A stretch of 64,000 nucleotides of DNA from positions 804,313 through 868,312 of the forward strand of contig NW_021167091.1 in NCBI RefSeq assembly GCF_003711515.1. The letters run 5' to 3'. The notes under the pieces were generated by a model. That model was not told where the DNA came from. It did not search any database and was given only the letters and a program-made list of their open reading frames with translations. Positions 36,501-49,430 of the stretch are shown piece by piece. Within the stretch, counting starts at the first letter, position 1, and the number at the start of each line of letters is the position of its first letter. The stretch comes from Sodiomyces alkalinus F11. Its lineage: Eukaryota; Ascomycota; Sordariomycetes; Glomerellales; Plectosphaerellaceae. The position numbers and the translations under genes were made by a program.

Positions 36501-37180
36501 TAAATAGGGAGGAATATTAGAATTAACAGTTAAATTACTAGGCTCCTCCTATTAAGTAGCCGATAATATAACTCTACTAATCCGCGGTAAAGAAGAAAGA
36601 TATTCGTTTATAGATAAAATAATAGTATAACACGCGTTACGTTTAGCCGAACGAATCTACTTCGGTATAAAGATAGAAGAAAAATAATCGGGGGATAAAG
36701 GATAGATCTACTCGTTAGTCCGCTAATTAATAGTAGGGTTAATAGCGTAGAGCTAAATACCGCCTAGGATAATTTTATATTTTATATTCGTATTAATATT
36801 AATAATTCGAAATTCCTCCTTCTATAGTTTAGTAACCGACTAACTATCGGTCGCCTTAAAAAGCATAGTAGTGGTGCCGTAAGTCCGAATCTAGATATCA
36901 GCTCTACCTAAAGTCTAAAAGAGATTCTATACTAGGCTAGCCGCTCAGCCGCCGGTGGCTCCTAAAAAAGAACGGTCGATTAGACTAAATTCTATACTAT
37001 TATTAAGTAAAGCTAGGATCTTAATCTATTCTTTACCCCGCTATAGACTAACTTTAACCTTTACGGTAAAGCTAATAATACTCGGCTATAGCGGGGATAA
37101 TTCCTAATTATTATTATTATATAACTCTATAATATAGGCAGAGATAAGGATAATATTAGAGGTAGTAGTAGGAGGAGGTT
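33600..37180 (-). pseudogene. pol remnant of Gypsy-D (PR-RT-RH-IN-chromodomain)
   Basis: On the minus strand the chromodomain lies at about 33615-33725 (REFLIKWEDYPVEENT readable). The integrase core has MDFITGL (about 34590-34620) and IVIYRLTKYS (about 34520-34550). RT at about 35650-36250 has the catalytic box YIVYLDTILIYS near 35900-35940, with Thr for the second Asp. RNase H lies between RT and integrase; protease lies upstream of RT, about 36600-37000. Broken by RIP stops. Confidence 0.88.
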
Positions 37181-38500
37181 TAGTTAGACTACTAGTAGTC
37201 TACTATTAGCTAGATAAAAAAGAATATCTTTACGGGTAAGTATTAGCGTAATAGCCTTTCGCACGATATTTAAAATAAATACTCTTACTAATAGAACGAC
37301 GAATTAGCGGTGCGGAAGTAGGCTAAGTATTCTGCTATTAGGTAGTAGTGATATTAGTAGCGTTATTATAGGAACGCTCAATTCCCCGGAAATCGTTATT
37401 ACGATTATAACGTTAAGAACGATTATTACACGACTAGTAGTTAACTACGTATTTACCACTTTTAGTAAGACCTAATTCGGCCTATCTAGCCCGTTAATCT
37501 AATATACGATATATTATAGGTAAGCCGCCTAGTATAATCTAAGGGCGTAAATTATTTCGTAATTTCGTAATTATAGAAGTAATACCGATGATCTCCGGCA
37601 GGGGAATGAGGAGCTCGGATTCGAGTAATCGGCACTTAGCTTTAAAATTATCGTAGGATTAACGGGGACCCTGCCGTGAGTCCTTATAGAATATATATTA
37701 GACCGCGTATAAAACTCGAGTATTACTATCTAGTATCTAATCGCGGAGCTAAGCTAAAAATTCATCTTAAGATAGTCTACTATTAGGCTACCCTTAATCG
37801 GCTTCTAAGTTATAATCCTATCGTTAAGAGGGTGCAAAGCACTATATAGTAAAAATAATACGGTTAGTATTATTATTAAGAGCAGGGTTAATAATACGAA
37901 TCTGCTATATCTATATAATAAAAGATTTATATTAAGCCTATAAGGCAGCGGAAAAATAGGGATTTAGTATATTAAGTTTCGAAAAAGCAGGGTTCTCCGA
38001 AGTAATCGGCTATAGAGTAATAGCTATCTAAACGGGAATAAGTTAATAATTTTAAAAAGGTTAGTAGGGCTATAAAGCCTAACTAGATACTATAGATATA
38101 TTAGGCGGGGGTATAGCTAAATTACTAGGAGTTAGGGGTAGGGGATATAAACATATAATCGCCTAACTAAAATTATTAGTATTATTCGCCTACTATTAAG
38201 CAGCGGCTATATTATCGGCACGTTACTACTAAATCTTCTTTAATTAATTGTATAGCTATCGTTAACACTAGCGCTCTTTTTTATAAGCCTGCTATTCTTA
38301 TCTCTCTTATTTAAGCTATATATTCTCTTTAGCTAATAGATCTTCTAGCTCCCTAAGGCTAGGCAACTACGGTTTAACTAGTAATTAAGGTCGGGAATAT
38401 AAAATTAGAGGTAAACGATTCTCTTAATCTTATTAACTTCCCGTATACAGCTAATTTAGGTTAATACCTATTATAGTCTTATAAGACCCTAAGCTAGTCT
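37181..38500 (-). pseudogene. gag remnant of Gypsy-D
   Basis: Minus-strand Gag. A zinc-knuckle position at about 37235-37285 reads YFKYRAKGYYANTYP. With RIP-affected codons in mind (Tyr for Cys and for His) this fits C-x2-C-x4-H-x4-C. The upstream capsid region runs to about 38500. Boundaries are approximate. Confidence 0.75.
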
Positions 38501-38854
38501 GCGGTTAATCCATATCTATATCTATAGCACTAGATATATATGGGGGAATCGGGGTATTCTCCGAGATTATAGGGCTAGGAGGAAAATTTAATTAAACCTC
38601 GGGTTAAAGACTAATAATACTGCTTATACTACTAATTATCTATAGCCGAGTAGTGCTATTAGTGGCAGGGTTATAGTTAGTTAGCTATTCGGCCGCTAAC
38701 AACGAAGATACTTAATTAGGCTAAGGATCGCTAATATAAATACGAATACTATCGTTAGACTAAGCCTCTAATAGCCGATCGTTATTCGACTATTAGGTCC
38801 TAGATATACCGAATCCTGCCTAACGGTCGCTATCCGCTTTTAGAGCGATTATCT
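38501..38854. other. Gypsy-D leader
   Basis: Region between the start of gag and the 5' LTR of D. No recognisable content apart from RIP-type sequence. Confidence 0.45.
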
Positions 38855-39152
38855 TATTAAAAAGGAGATATAGGTCTACCCCGAAGGGATAAAGACTAAA
38901 GGGTAATAAGGAGTAACAGATAAGGATCGTAGTCTCATATAAAGAGAGCCTAACTATAGGTTAACTAGTAATTAATAGGAAGAGTATCTTAAAGGTAGGT
39001 AGTAGTGTAGAGGAGAGATAATCACTAACCCCTTCCTTCTAGAATAGTCTAGCTCCCCGTCTTATATAACAAATATCTACTTATTAGTCAGCCGGTAGTC
39101 CACTACTATATTCTAGTACCTCCTAAGTCTTCCTTATATCCTATACCTAATA
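38855..39152 (-). repeat. 5' LTR of Gypsy-D (right copy)
   Basis: 298 bp, TATTAAAAAGG to ATACCTAATA, partner of 30507-30804. Confidence 0.93.
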
Positions 39153-39157
39153 CTAGG

Positions 39158-41650
39158 CGTAGAGTATATAAGAACCACGGCCTGCTATTCGTATATAGGT
39201 TTAGCGATTATACTAACTCTACTAAACGAAAATCCGCTATGGAACCCTAAGCTCCGCTATTATAACTAATGTAAACCTCTATAATAACTATCCTTATCCG
39301 CGAAGTGCTAAAAGCGCGAAAATTCTTATTAAGTTCTTAGATAATTTCCTGAACCCTATCGCTAATCTTTTTACGCCCGAAGATATAGCCCTACTTAATA
39401 TAGCTAGGAGGGCCGTGTACGCCCTAAGGATAGCCGGCGCGAGCGGCCTAACCTTAAGATAAAGAATCTCGTAATTAAAGTCCGTGTCCGATATATCCTA
39501 CCTAAAGAAATAAATCCGAAGACCGGATAACTTCGTGGACGCCTTCGAAAAATAGCTTAATAGAGAACCTGCTTATAGGGAGATTCTAACGGGTATAGGA
39601 GAACCCCGTGATATTAAGGGGAAATGACCTATATAACCGTTTACTATTAGTCCCGCTCCCTATACGGGTAAGCTAGATTCTAAGGCTAACCTAATCGACT
39701 ATATCGGAGAGAGCCTCGCTAGTATTAGCCTTACTAATCCTAGCCTTACTAATACTAGCTCCGCTAATACTAACTTTACTCTGCCTAGCTCCGCCTAGCT
39801 TATTACGAGAGGGCTTAGGATATAAGAGCTAGGTAGTCGGTATCGCCTTAAGATCACGAGAGAGCTAAGGGAACCGTTATTTACTATAATAAAGCCTGCC
39901 TTACTCCTTATCCGTCCTACTATAAAGGCCACGGATAAAGAGCCTATAATTAAGGAGGAGGAACTAATATACTCCCTAAGTAAATCCTCCTTATACTAAT
40001 CGCCCGCGTCCTATATATCTCCTACTAAGATTATTATTCGCTATTCGAACGCTATAGAACGCTAAATATCTAATACCCCTAACTGGGCCTTTTTAGCCGA
40101 TTACCCGGTTAACTCCGAGAGTACGGTATCTAGCGCCCCCGGGCATAGCCGCTAAAATGTCCGCTAAAGTACCGGTCCGCTAGATAAAACGCCTCCTCCT
40201 CCTCCTCCTCCGGCGCCTACTTAGCCGCCCCTTACGGGCGGAGACTAGACGTATATACGTTAATCGGACTCATTAGCTATTATCGGCGAACTCTAGCGCG
40301 GATCGTAATCGTAATAACTCTAAGTCCGCTTTAAGGCGGATAATATCGGATACTTTGACTTACCGGAATACTTTACCGCTACCTAGGATATCCGCACGGA
40401 AGTCACTAAGCTAATCTTCCTCGATATATTCCGCTTTACAGACGCTATAGAGTAGTACGCCGGGATAAGCCCCGGGTATAGCGAAGCCCTTACCCCCGGT
40501 ATCTCCTGCTACCTACTAAGCGAAGCCTTTAAGTAGCTAATAACTATAAATCCTAGACTCCGCGAATAGTATAATAAGAATACTACCCTAAAGAACTAAA
40601 AGGATAGTTTAGAGAGCTGATTCCGGCTCCCGCGCGAAAAAGCTATGTACCGAATATGCCGGGAAAAGTATACCCTAAAAGATATCGTAAACCGCTATAA
40701 TATCCGCGTATTCGCTAATAGTATCGCCCGACTCGCGAAGGCCGCTAATAAACCTTAGGGAAAGCTCCTATCTATTATTTAGGATAAGCTTAACGCTAAC
40801 CTAGCCGCGACCGTAGTCTAACCGGGACTTAAGGCGAAGTTAGCCGATTTCTTAAATTCCTTAGTAAACCTAATACTAGGATAGTACCGGAACTATGCCT
40901 AAGGAGTTTAGAAGTATTATATTAGCCGATATAGTCTTCCTAAACCGGACTATAGAGTATATAGCGCTCCGCCCCCTATCGTAGTAGTTTAGTAACCCGC
41001 GCCGCGGTATTACGATAAACGCTTAACGTCTAAGCGCCGCCGAACGCTATAGCCTGACCGCTATTCCCCTATTCCTAGCTAGCTCCGTTATTAAAGCGAG
41101 AATCGCGCGCTTCCTACGCTAAACGCTAACCGTTACACTAACGATAAAGGCTAGCGACTCTTAACTAATAACGCTAATAAATAATCTAATCGCCGATATA
41201 AAGACTATCGCCGCGACCGCTCCCGAGACTATATTAACGCCTCCGCCAAAGAAACCGCCGCTAAGCCTATATCCGGAGACGAAGCTAATATAGAACCTAA
41301 GTATTACTATACCAATAAGAACTCCGAGGGTTTTATAGACTCCGAGGACGATAATAGCGCGGGTAGCGAATAAAATAACTAACTATATTAAGTCGCCGAT
41401 AGACCCGGATTTATGCCTAAGTACGCTAATCTTTACTAAGTATATCGGGAGTATAGTAAATACTACTAACCTATAAGATTAAATCTAGAGACTATCCGAT
41501 ATAAGAAGACCTACTCCTAGCCGTACTAATTAAAGGAGTAAAGCGGATAGGACTTACCGCTAATTAATAGTATTATCTAGGAAGTCAGGGATCCCTTTAA
41601 TAGTCTTTACGGGTATATATACGCCCGGATCTAAGCCCGTGGCTCCCCTA
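39158..41650 (+). pseudogene. gag remnant of Gypsy-C
   Basis: A plus-strand frame that reads with few non-RIP defects: FLNPIANLFTPEDIALLNIA near 39345-39405, then a Ser/Pro-rich stretch at about 39640-39800, and a charged capsid-like segment (IGYFDLPEYF near 40348-40377, LKDIVNRYNIRVFANSIARL near 40676-40735). A basic region follows at about 41015-41250. I did not find a clear zinc knuckle. Identity as Gag rests on its position before the protease and RT. Confidence 0.7.
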
Positions 41651-42556
41651 TAGACGTACTATTTAATATTTACATTAACTTAGGAGCCTCCCGCTATATA
41701 GTAAGCTAATAGCTCCTTAGTCGATTTCCCGATAAGTACATCGATTCTACTAAGCGCGCCGTGTTAGAAGGTATAGGATTAATAAAGGCCCTAGGATAGG
41801 CTACCTTTACCGTGCTAGTTTAAGGTATAGTAGGTAACGAAAAGAAGATTGGCCGCTTATATATCGGGGCCTGGATCGTCCCTAAGCTCGACACCGGTCT
41901 TCTCCTAGGATAGGAGTTTAACTATCCTAATAGCCTAGATATCCTTAACACGTAGGAAGCTATTTGTATTAGCGCCTATCAAGACCTAATAGTCCTTATA
42001 AGGGTATTCGCTAAACGTTCCCTAATCTAGCGGAAACTTAAGACTACTAAACGCTTAATTATTCCGCTACGAGTATATAGATTTATACCGATTAATAAAC
42101 CCAATATTAGCCTTAACTGCCTAGAGTTTTTCCCGGATAAAGAAGGCTCCCCAAACTATATCCTTAACGACTGAGCTATAGTGCCTATATTTAACGCCGA
42201 TAACCGACTATTAGTTAGTATATAAGGTACTAAGCTAGGTTATATAAAGCTATTCTACGCGGATGACTATTAGTATACCGACCGCAATAACACGCGAGAT
42301 ATCCTACTTAAGCGTATAGAGGAAGAACCGCCTAATAAGGCCGAAAGGGATATCTTCCGTGGGTATATTACTCCCGAAGGTAAGCTAGGTATCGCTAAAA
42401 GCCTAAACGCCCCTATAGAGATTACTAAAGAGGGGGTAACGATCTACCGCTATAGCGACCGGTTTATACGCCGGTTTAGTAAGATTATCGAGAAGTATCC
42501 GAAGGTTTAGACCGACTAAGGCGTTATCGATATACCTCTTCAGGAGTATATAAAGG

Positions 42557-43359
42557 TGTCACGGATATACTAAGCAAGGGACGATAAGATATACTCAGCT
42601 TATCGGGTTAATAACAGCCGACATATCACGGACTAACCGGTTATTAATACGGCACTATCTCGATAGCATAGCTAAGGGATAGTATCCACGAGACTTATAT
42701 CCACGATCTAGAAGGGCCTATCTAATAGTAGGCATACCTGGAATTAATAGGTCGTCGCTATAGTCTCGCTATTATATAGCTAAGGGATAGTATCCACGAG
42801 ACTTATATCCACGACCTGAAAGGACCTGCCTCCTAGTAGCAGATATATCAGGAATTAACAGGTTATCGCCTTAGTATCGCTATTACACAGCTAAGGGATA
42901 GTATCTATACGACTTAGGTCCACGATCTAGAAGGGCCTATCTAGTAGCAGGCATACCTGGAATTAACAGGTTATCGCTATAGTCTCGTTATTATCCAGCT
43001 AAGGGATAGTATCTACGAGGGATATCACTATAATCTGGAAGGGCCGAGGCCATATCTAGATTCCTAGATATCGGGCTATAGGAAGTTAGAGGTGGGACTA
43101 CTAGGAGTCAATAGAAGGATAAAGGTTAAGATATCAGGTATAACAGTCTTATATTAAGGGAGTTAGCCGGGGAGAGATAGGAGGATTCTAGTTAGACCCC
43201 GGATAGCTATAAAAGGAGCGCCTTAGGGACCTCTTTCTTAAGGCGGGCAACGAATCATCTAAGCATTCTAAGACCCCTTACCTATAGACGAACCACTATT
43301 CACTTAGGACGTGTCGGCCAATCACTATTATGCCACTCTATACGAAGACACCTTTAATA
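42557..43359. repeat. solo LTR H (803 bp) inside pol of Gypsy-C
   Basis: It starts TGTCACGGATATAC, ends CACCTTTAATA (CA mutated to TA), and is flanked by perfect AAAGG duplications (42552-42556 and 43360-43364). Removing it plus one duplication makes the Gypsy-C frame continuous: EYIKVPLVNG. No coding sequence is inside, so it is a solo LTR of a family not otherwise seen here. It contains a tandem repeat (42669-43060). Confidence 0.87.
42669..43060. repeat. tandem repeat of about 109 bp inside solo LTR H
   Basis: Three full units and a partial fourth begin with AGCTAAGGGATAGTATC at about 42669, 42778, 42889 and 42997. Unit lengths are about 109, 111 and 108. Each has the blocks CACGA, AAGGGCCT or similar, and GGAATTAA(C/T)AGGT. 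Confidence 0.85.
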
Positions 43360-46300
43360 AAAGGTCCCTTTAGTTAACGGATAGTATAATTAAAAGATTA
43401 GCTAAAAGCTATATCCCCTTAGCCGTAACGATTAGCCATTTTTAGATAAGACCCTTAACGAACTCTATAAGTAAGGATAAATAGAATAGCTAACTTAGCG
43501 TACGCTATTTAGGGCCTTATTGTTTATCGTGTAGCGAGCCGTGAACAGGAAGCATAAGGGCTATATAGTGGTTAATCTGCGTGCCCTAAATAAGGTTATT
43601 ATTCCCGACGCGTACCCGATACTATTATAGGATAAGGTAATCCGGCGCCTCCGGGGGAAGAAGTTTATCTCTATTATCGACGCTTAAGCCTTCTTCTACT
43701 AGTCCCCGGTACACGAGCCGTATCGTAAAAGGTTTACTATCGTCTTATATCGAGGATAAGAGCGTTTAAAGGTCGCGCTTATAGACTTCCGTAATTCGCT
43801 AGCTTACGTCTAGCGCCATATAGATAAGCTACTCTAACCGTATAAGAAGTTCGCCGCCGTCTTTATTAACGATATCGTTATAGCCTTAGACACTAAGGAG
43901 GAATACGCCTAATACGTAGAGACTATACTATCGCTATTTAGCCGGAAGCGGATCTCTATCTCCCCGGGTAAATCCTTTATCGGCTACCTATCGGTATAGC
44001 TCTTAGGATTTAAGGTTAATGCCTTAGGCCTCTTTAATATAAAGGAACGCACCGATAACCTATAAAGAATCCGTCCGCTATTATCGCTCTAATTGCTTAA
44101 GTAATAGATTAGTATTACCGGATAGCTACGGCACCTTATCCTAAGGTTTACCCACTAAATAGCCTCCCTCTAATAACGGAAGACTACCCTACTCGCGGAG
44201 GCTTATAAGCTCGGAAAGGACGAAGGCTAAGCGTATAAGGCCTATACTAAATAAACGGTATTTAAGCTTACGGCCGAGAAGATAGCGTCGTTTAAGGACG
44301 TTATAGATATACTTACCTCCGATATCTACCTCTTCTACTATAACCCAGGGAAGATCCTCTTTATCTAGTTAGACGCCTTTAAGGAGCACGGGTTCTCCGC
44401 TATACTATTCTAGCTTATCGATAAGACTAAATAGCTCGCTAAAGGCATTACTAGTAAAACCCTTATTCATCTAATACTTTCTATTAGTAAATGTCTTAAT
44501 ACGGCCAAGTAAAAGTACTAGCCGACCGAATTAGAGGTCGCCTGCCTAGTATAGGCCGTTCGTAAGACGCGAACTATTATCTAGTCCGCCGATTATAATC
44601 CGACCGTTATTCTTATAGATTACGCCGCTATAATCGGTATTATATAGTCTACTATACTATCTAGTATAGATAAGACTAGGTTAAATATAAAGCTTATCCT
44701 CTCCTCGGAGTTCCTTAGCTAGTTTTAGTTAAACTATTAGTATATCCCCGGGAAAATAAACATTATAGCTAACGCCCTATCACGGCTACTTATAATAGAC
44801 CCTCTAGAAGCAGAAGACGATAGGGAACTAGAACGAATTTAGCGCGATTAGGCTATTTATCACTTCTCCGAGCTTAAAATAAACGCTAATCTACAATAAA
44901 GAATTAGCGATAGTTATACTAACGATACTAAATAGGGACTTATCCTTACCTAGCTATAGGACTATAATTCGCCGATCACGATTCCTTTTAAGTTAGAAAA
45001 CGGTCTCCTGTATTATCTAGAATAGAGCGGGAAGTGTCGGCTTTATATCCTATTCTCCTTATATTAGGAGTTTATTTAGGCCGCTTACGATAAGCGCTAC
45101 CACTTCGGCGTTAAAAGAACCTAGTACGAGCTAGTTAGCCGATTCGTTATTCCTAAGCTCTATAAGGAGATTAAGACCTATATCACTAACTACACGATAT
45201 ACGCTATTAATTAGACTAATCGTTAGCGCCCGCTCGGCGAGATATAATTAATCTTAACTCCCCTTATTCCGTTCTATACTATCGCTATAGATTTTATTAT
45301 CGGCTTACCCGAGGTGCCCTCGGCTACCTCTCTCTAGTAAAAGGAGGGCTTTCCCTTATTCGACTCCCTCCTTATAGTAACGGATAAGTTTACTAAAGCC
45401 ACCCTCCTTATTCCGGGGTATACCTCCTATACTATAGAGGACTAAGCTTACGTCCTCTTTTAGTTCCTCTAGCTCGGTAATTAGGGTATTCCCCGAGGGA
45501 TTATTTTAGATCGTGACCCTAAGTTTCTATCCGCTTTTTAGATAGCGCTCTAGAAGGAGGCGGGCACGCTACTTAAGTTTTTAATAGTATAGCACCTATA
45601 GATTAACGGACTATCTAAACAGAAGAATTAGATAATCGAAATCGCTATCCGTATATTCCTCGCTATATATCTAGATATACTATAGATAAAGGGTATCGTC
45701 GCGTTATAGTTTAATCTAAATAACGCCTTTAGCGAAGTCTTAGGGTGTTTACTAAATAAACTACTATACGGTACACGAACGAATAGTCCCCTTAATATAA
45801 TCGGCGACGCGAACCCGTAGTTCGCTTAGGAACTATTCTAGGAAGACGCTAAACTATCTATCGCCTTAGCCTAAATATATATAAAAAGGCTATATAATAA
45901 GAAGTATCGTAATATTCGGTTCGCTTTAAGGGACTTCGTCTTTATTAAGCTCGGGTATAGCTATTCGCTGCCTAATAAACCCTCGACAAAGCTTAGTTAG
46001 TAACGAATAGGACTATCTAAGGTTAAGGAACGGGTTTTGCCACTAGTATACCTGCTAGAACTACCCGTAACGCTTAATATCTATCCCGTTATTAGTATTA
46101 CGTATTTATAACCGGCGAAGGAACCGGGTACGGACCCGTTCCCTAGCCGGACGGCCGATAGAGGGCCTATTCGTCCTAATAACCCTAATAAGGATAAGTA
46201 TAAGTAGCGCGACTTATACGAGTATTATAAGATTAACGCTATCCTTAATAAGAGAATTACTAAGAAAGGTCGCGGTAAGCCGCGCACCGAGTACCTAATT

Positions 46301-46460
46301 CGATAGAAGGGATAGCTAAGTCAGTATAACGTTTAGATACTAAAGGAAGCTATAAATATACTAGAAATAGTCGAAGCCTTTAAGGAATAATAAAGAGCCC
46401 TAGAGACGCTAGGAGACATTGAAGGACTCGGAGTATTAAAGAATACTCGAGGTAAAGAAC

Positions 46461-46880
46461 CTTTAACGACCGCTAGTATAGCCGCGTAGCCGCGTAACTT
46501 ACCGAGGTTACCGCTCGAATTACCTACGGTAACCGAACGCTATTCACGTATAGCGAGGAAGGTATAAGGGAAGGCACGAGTACTATCGTCTTATGCTTAA
46601 AGGGAAGGCACGCGTAACTAAAATAGCATAGAATAATAAAAAACTCTGCGCCGCTCCGCTAGATTAGCTAGGCCCCTAGAGCGGGTATAAAACTTCTACT
46701 AGAACCGCCCTCCCCTACTCTTCACTATTATAGTAAGCCTCGTAAGTATCGTGGTTAACCGAATATTCTTATATATTTACTAGCATAACTTACATGGGTA
46801 GATAACTAGTATTCCCTAGTTATCCTCGTAATATATTAAGTATATACCTTTTCTCTTATATTTACGTTCTCTATTATACT
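46461..46880 (+). other. Gypsy-C spacer between pol and extra ORF
   Basis: It contains a possible Pro/Arg-rich tail of pol to about 46700, then AT-rich sequence without a clear frame. A TATATTTAC-like AT-rich patch near 46770 might drive the downstream ORF; this is speculation. Confidence 0.4.
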
Positions 46881-47010
46881 TATAGCCCAGTAGTTTATAG
46901 TGGAATATCTATTAGCGGTGAACCGTTTAAAGGATATCACTTTCGAGCACTAGTTTTTTAGATATTTCCACCTGAGACGGACCGGCGAAGGTCTTACCTT
47001 CAAAGGTTAC

Positions 47011-47403
47011 TATTATAGGTGTACTATAAGGAGTGACAGGCCACTATAGAGCGATATAAGATCACTTAGGGACGGATAAGAACTAAGGAGGGGGTATCGT
47101 GATAAGATTATTCGTTAAGTCCTTCCGAGACTCTAGGAACTATAGAAGGCACTCCCCTCTTTATACCTACCTGAGGTCTTCTAACTAAGTAGGTAGCGAG
47201 AGGCCTCCTTAAGACTAAGTTTAGGCGTAAGCTAGTTCCTAAGCTGACCAGCTTACTAGATCTAAGCTAACTTCTAAGCTAACCAGCTTACTCAACCTCG
47301 ACGCGTCGTATCTCTAACGGTCTAACCTAACTACGATCCCCCTATCTATATATAAGTCTAGTGCTAGTCCTATAGTAACGTATAAGCACTATATATTCTG
47401 ATA
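47011..47403 (-). repeat. 3' LTR of Gypsy-E (left copy)
   Basis: 393 bp, TATTATAGGTG to TATTCTGATA. It contains two inner direct repeats around CTAAGCT(G/A)ACCAGCTTACT (about 47239 and 47276). Confidence 0.92.
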
Positions 47404-48080
47404 ATATATCCCTCTCTAAAAATACTTCTATCCTTAGGAGCGTAAGTACGGATAATTAAAAAGGTATTAGTTATTTAGTAAAGGGAACCTATATTATTAT
47501 AAAACTCTTTAGGATAACTATCTTTATTTAGACCGGGTTTTTTCTTCCCACTTAGAGTACTCGAGGAAGATAATAAGCGTTCACCCTTAAACCGTAGATA
47601 TAGCTATATCTAACTAAGACGTTATTTAGGCATAAAGGTTCTAAAGGTAGTATAATCAGCTTAAAGAGCGAAGTAAAAAGGAATCTATAAATAACTATCG
47701 TGTAAATAAATAACATGCCTAAAATATCCTTAAAGTAAGCATACAAAAAGATTACCGATAGTATTACCGTTAACCAGCACGGTTCTTATTATAGTAAGAA
47801 TAAAAGGATATAGGAGGTCTAATAGTAGGTATAATATATCGTCGTGGTAGATATAAGGAAGGCATACGCGGTTCTCAAGGGTTAGTTAACCTCTTACTAT
47901 AGTCATAATAATAATATTAACTATTTTCCCGTATAACTTTCGTGTTAACTTTTTCTTTCCTAATATAAGTATATATTTATAGCTCTTCTCCTACTAATAA
48001 GTCTCTACACGTTTATCGTTAAAGATTAATAAGTACTAAAGGGTAGTCTACTTTTATAATATTAATAACTTTTAATTATT
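47404..48080. other. Gypsy-E interior, unassigned AT-rich
   Basis: About 680 bases between LTR and accessory ORF. A 64-codon minus-strand frame at 47552-47746 shows no recognisable domain. It may be the leader and promoter of the antisense ORF. Confidence 0.4.
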
Positions 48081-49130
48081 AACGCGCTACTAACTCCTAT
48101 TATTATATCTAACTATCTAACTAAAGACTAACTAGCACTTATTATAAAGTATATAAAGAACCTCCGCTAAGAGAATATAGCACTATAGCTAGTTATAGAG
48201 TAGCAAAATAGCCTTACTAATAATAATAATACTGCTACTAGAGTAGTTAATTAAGGTAATAGCCCCGTTATTAAGCTATTATTAGATATCGAGTACGCTC
48301 TTAGTAAGTATAAAGAGAATAATAATAATAGTAGTATTATAATTAACGATAATTCCTTTAAGGGCTTTTCCAAGGGAGAGGGTAGTAAGGTGGTTATAGT
48401 TAACCACGGGGAGGAAGAGGAGGATAAGGACGATACCGACCTAGATATAGTTAATAATATCGATAAGGATAAGGATATAGCCGACGCCTATAAAGGCGAT
48501 AACGAGCTATAGGAGGATACTATATGCACGGTTAAGGAGGACGTGGAGGGCACCCACCCTCGCGCTCCTTATAACCGTTATACGTGGCACTTCCTCCGAC
48601 TTAAGCTAGATAGTAGTCACGACTATATTATCTTTAGCGCCTATAGGGAGGCGTATACTATTAATTCGTATAAATATAAGTATTACTAAGGTAATAGTTC
48701 TCGGGGTTACATGAAGGTAAGTAATTATAACCCCTTCCCGATAAGCCACTCCGTGGATCACTAATAGACTTCTAGATAACTCTTAAGGCTAAGCTACTAG
48801 GTAAGCGTATATAGCGTTATCTAATTAAAGCTAAGGACCGCGGCTATTATACCGATACGCAGCTTATAAGTGAACCTTGCCCCCTAAGAGAGTATACCTT
48901 ACTAACTTAGTAATAGGCTAAACTAAAGGAGCTATAGATTTTACGAGGTAAGGCTAAGAGCGGGTATTAGGCCTAAAATCGTCGGGGCTTTAATAAGGCT
49001 CCTATAATTCGCCACGCCGCTCAAAAGGCAGTTTAAGACACTCGGTCTTATTAGGAAATTATAGAGAGTACGCTACTACGTTTCGTAGCTATAGGTAAAC
49101 GCTTATATAAGCACCTGCTTAGTAAGTAGC
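48081..49130 (+). pseudogene. accessory ORF antisense to pol in Gypsy-E
   Basis: A plus-strand coding-like frame, opposite to pol. It begins with a helix-like stretch (ALIIKYIKNLREENIAL near 48140-48190), then IKLLLDIEYALSKYKENNNN, and a very acidic segment (EEEEDKDDTDLDIVNNIDKD, about 48410-48470). Near 48565-48600 it reads APYNRYTWHFLRLKLDSSHD; with TAY taken as RIP-mutated TGY this has the same PCxRC layout as the accessory ORF of Gypsy-D. Several further Tyr (48600-48690) sit in Cys-like spacing. Function unknown. Confidence 0.5.
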
Positions 49131-49430
49131 CGTAGTAAAAGGGGGGTTTAGGGGGTAGTTAATATATAGTTACCGAGAATTTATATCGGGGGGAAAGGGT
49201 AGTGAATATTTAGCTCTTTTATTTTCCCCTTTAGTATAATAGTAAGTCTCTACGGGGTAATAATTAATTTTCTAGACCCTAGTTTATGAGGTCTACGGGT
49301 TCGGCACGTGAATTCCTGAAGTTCTGATACGTGATATGGTCTCTAGTCCTAGTATATCGGGATTAAACTTATAAGGCGTTCTAAGTGACCATATAGGGAA
49401 TATCGTAGGACCTCCTAGCGTGATACTCGC
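49131..49430. other. Gypsy-E spacer between accessory ORF and pol
   Basis: Convergent region between the accessory ORF and pol. No gene is supported. Confidence 0.4.

Larger units (their letters stand above)
30507..39152 (-). mobile_element. Gypsy-D: chromodomain Ty3/Gypsy element nested in Gypsy-C
   Basis: 8,646 bp, minus strand, with LTRs of 298 bp at each end. The target duplication reads CCAGG (30502-30506) and CTAGG (39153-39157), one RIP-type C-to-T change apart. Minus-strand gag with CCHC knuckle, RT, integrase and chromodomain are present. Between pol and the 3' LTR there is 2.7 kb extra with an antisense Cys-rich ORF. Confidence 0.93.
41651..46460 (+). pseudogene. pol remnant of Gypsy-C (PR-RT-RH-IN-chromodomain)
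   Basis: Domains in order. A protease-like motif reads INLGASRYIVS at about 41672-41704. RT reads VNRKHKGYIVVNLRALNKV at about 43541-43597, GKKFISIIDA at about 43657-43686, and the catalytic box AAVFINDIVIA at about 43854-43890. Integrase reads IDFIIGLPEVPSATSL at about 45290-45340 and ILDRDPKFLSAF at about 45500-45540. A chromodomain-like C-terminus includes TEYLIR and ILKEAINILEIVEAF at about 46287-46385. Solo LTR H (42557-43359) splits the frame between protease and RT; skipping it rejoins the frame exactly. Confidence 0.9.

Noticed and set aside
42669..43060. regularly spaced repeats as a CRISPR array
   Set aside because: The units are directly adjacent about 109-bp tandem copies with no unique spacers, inside an LTR of a fungal element.
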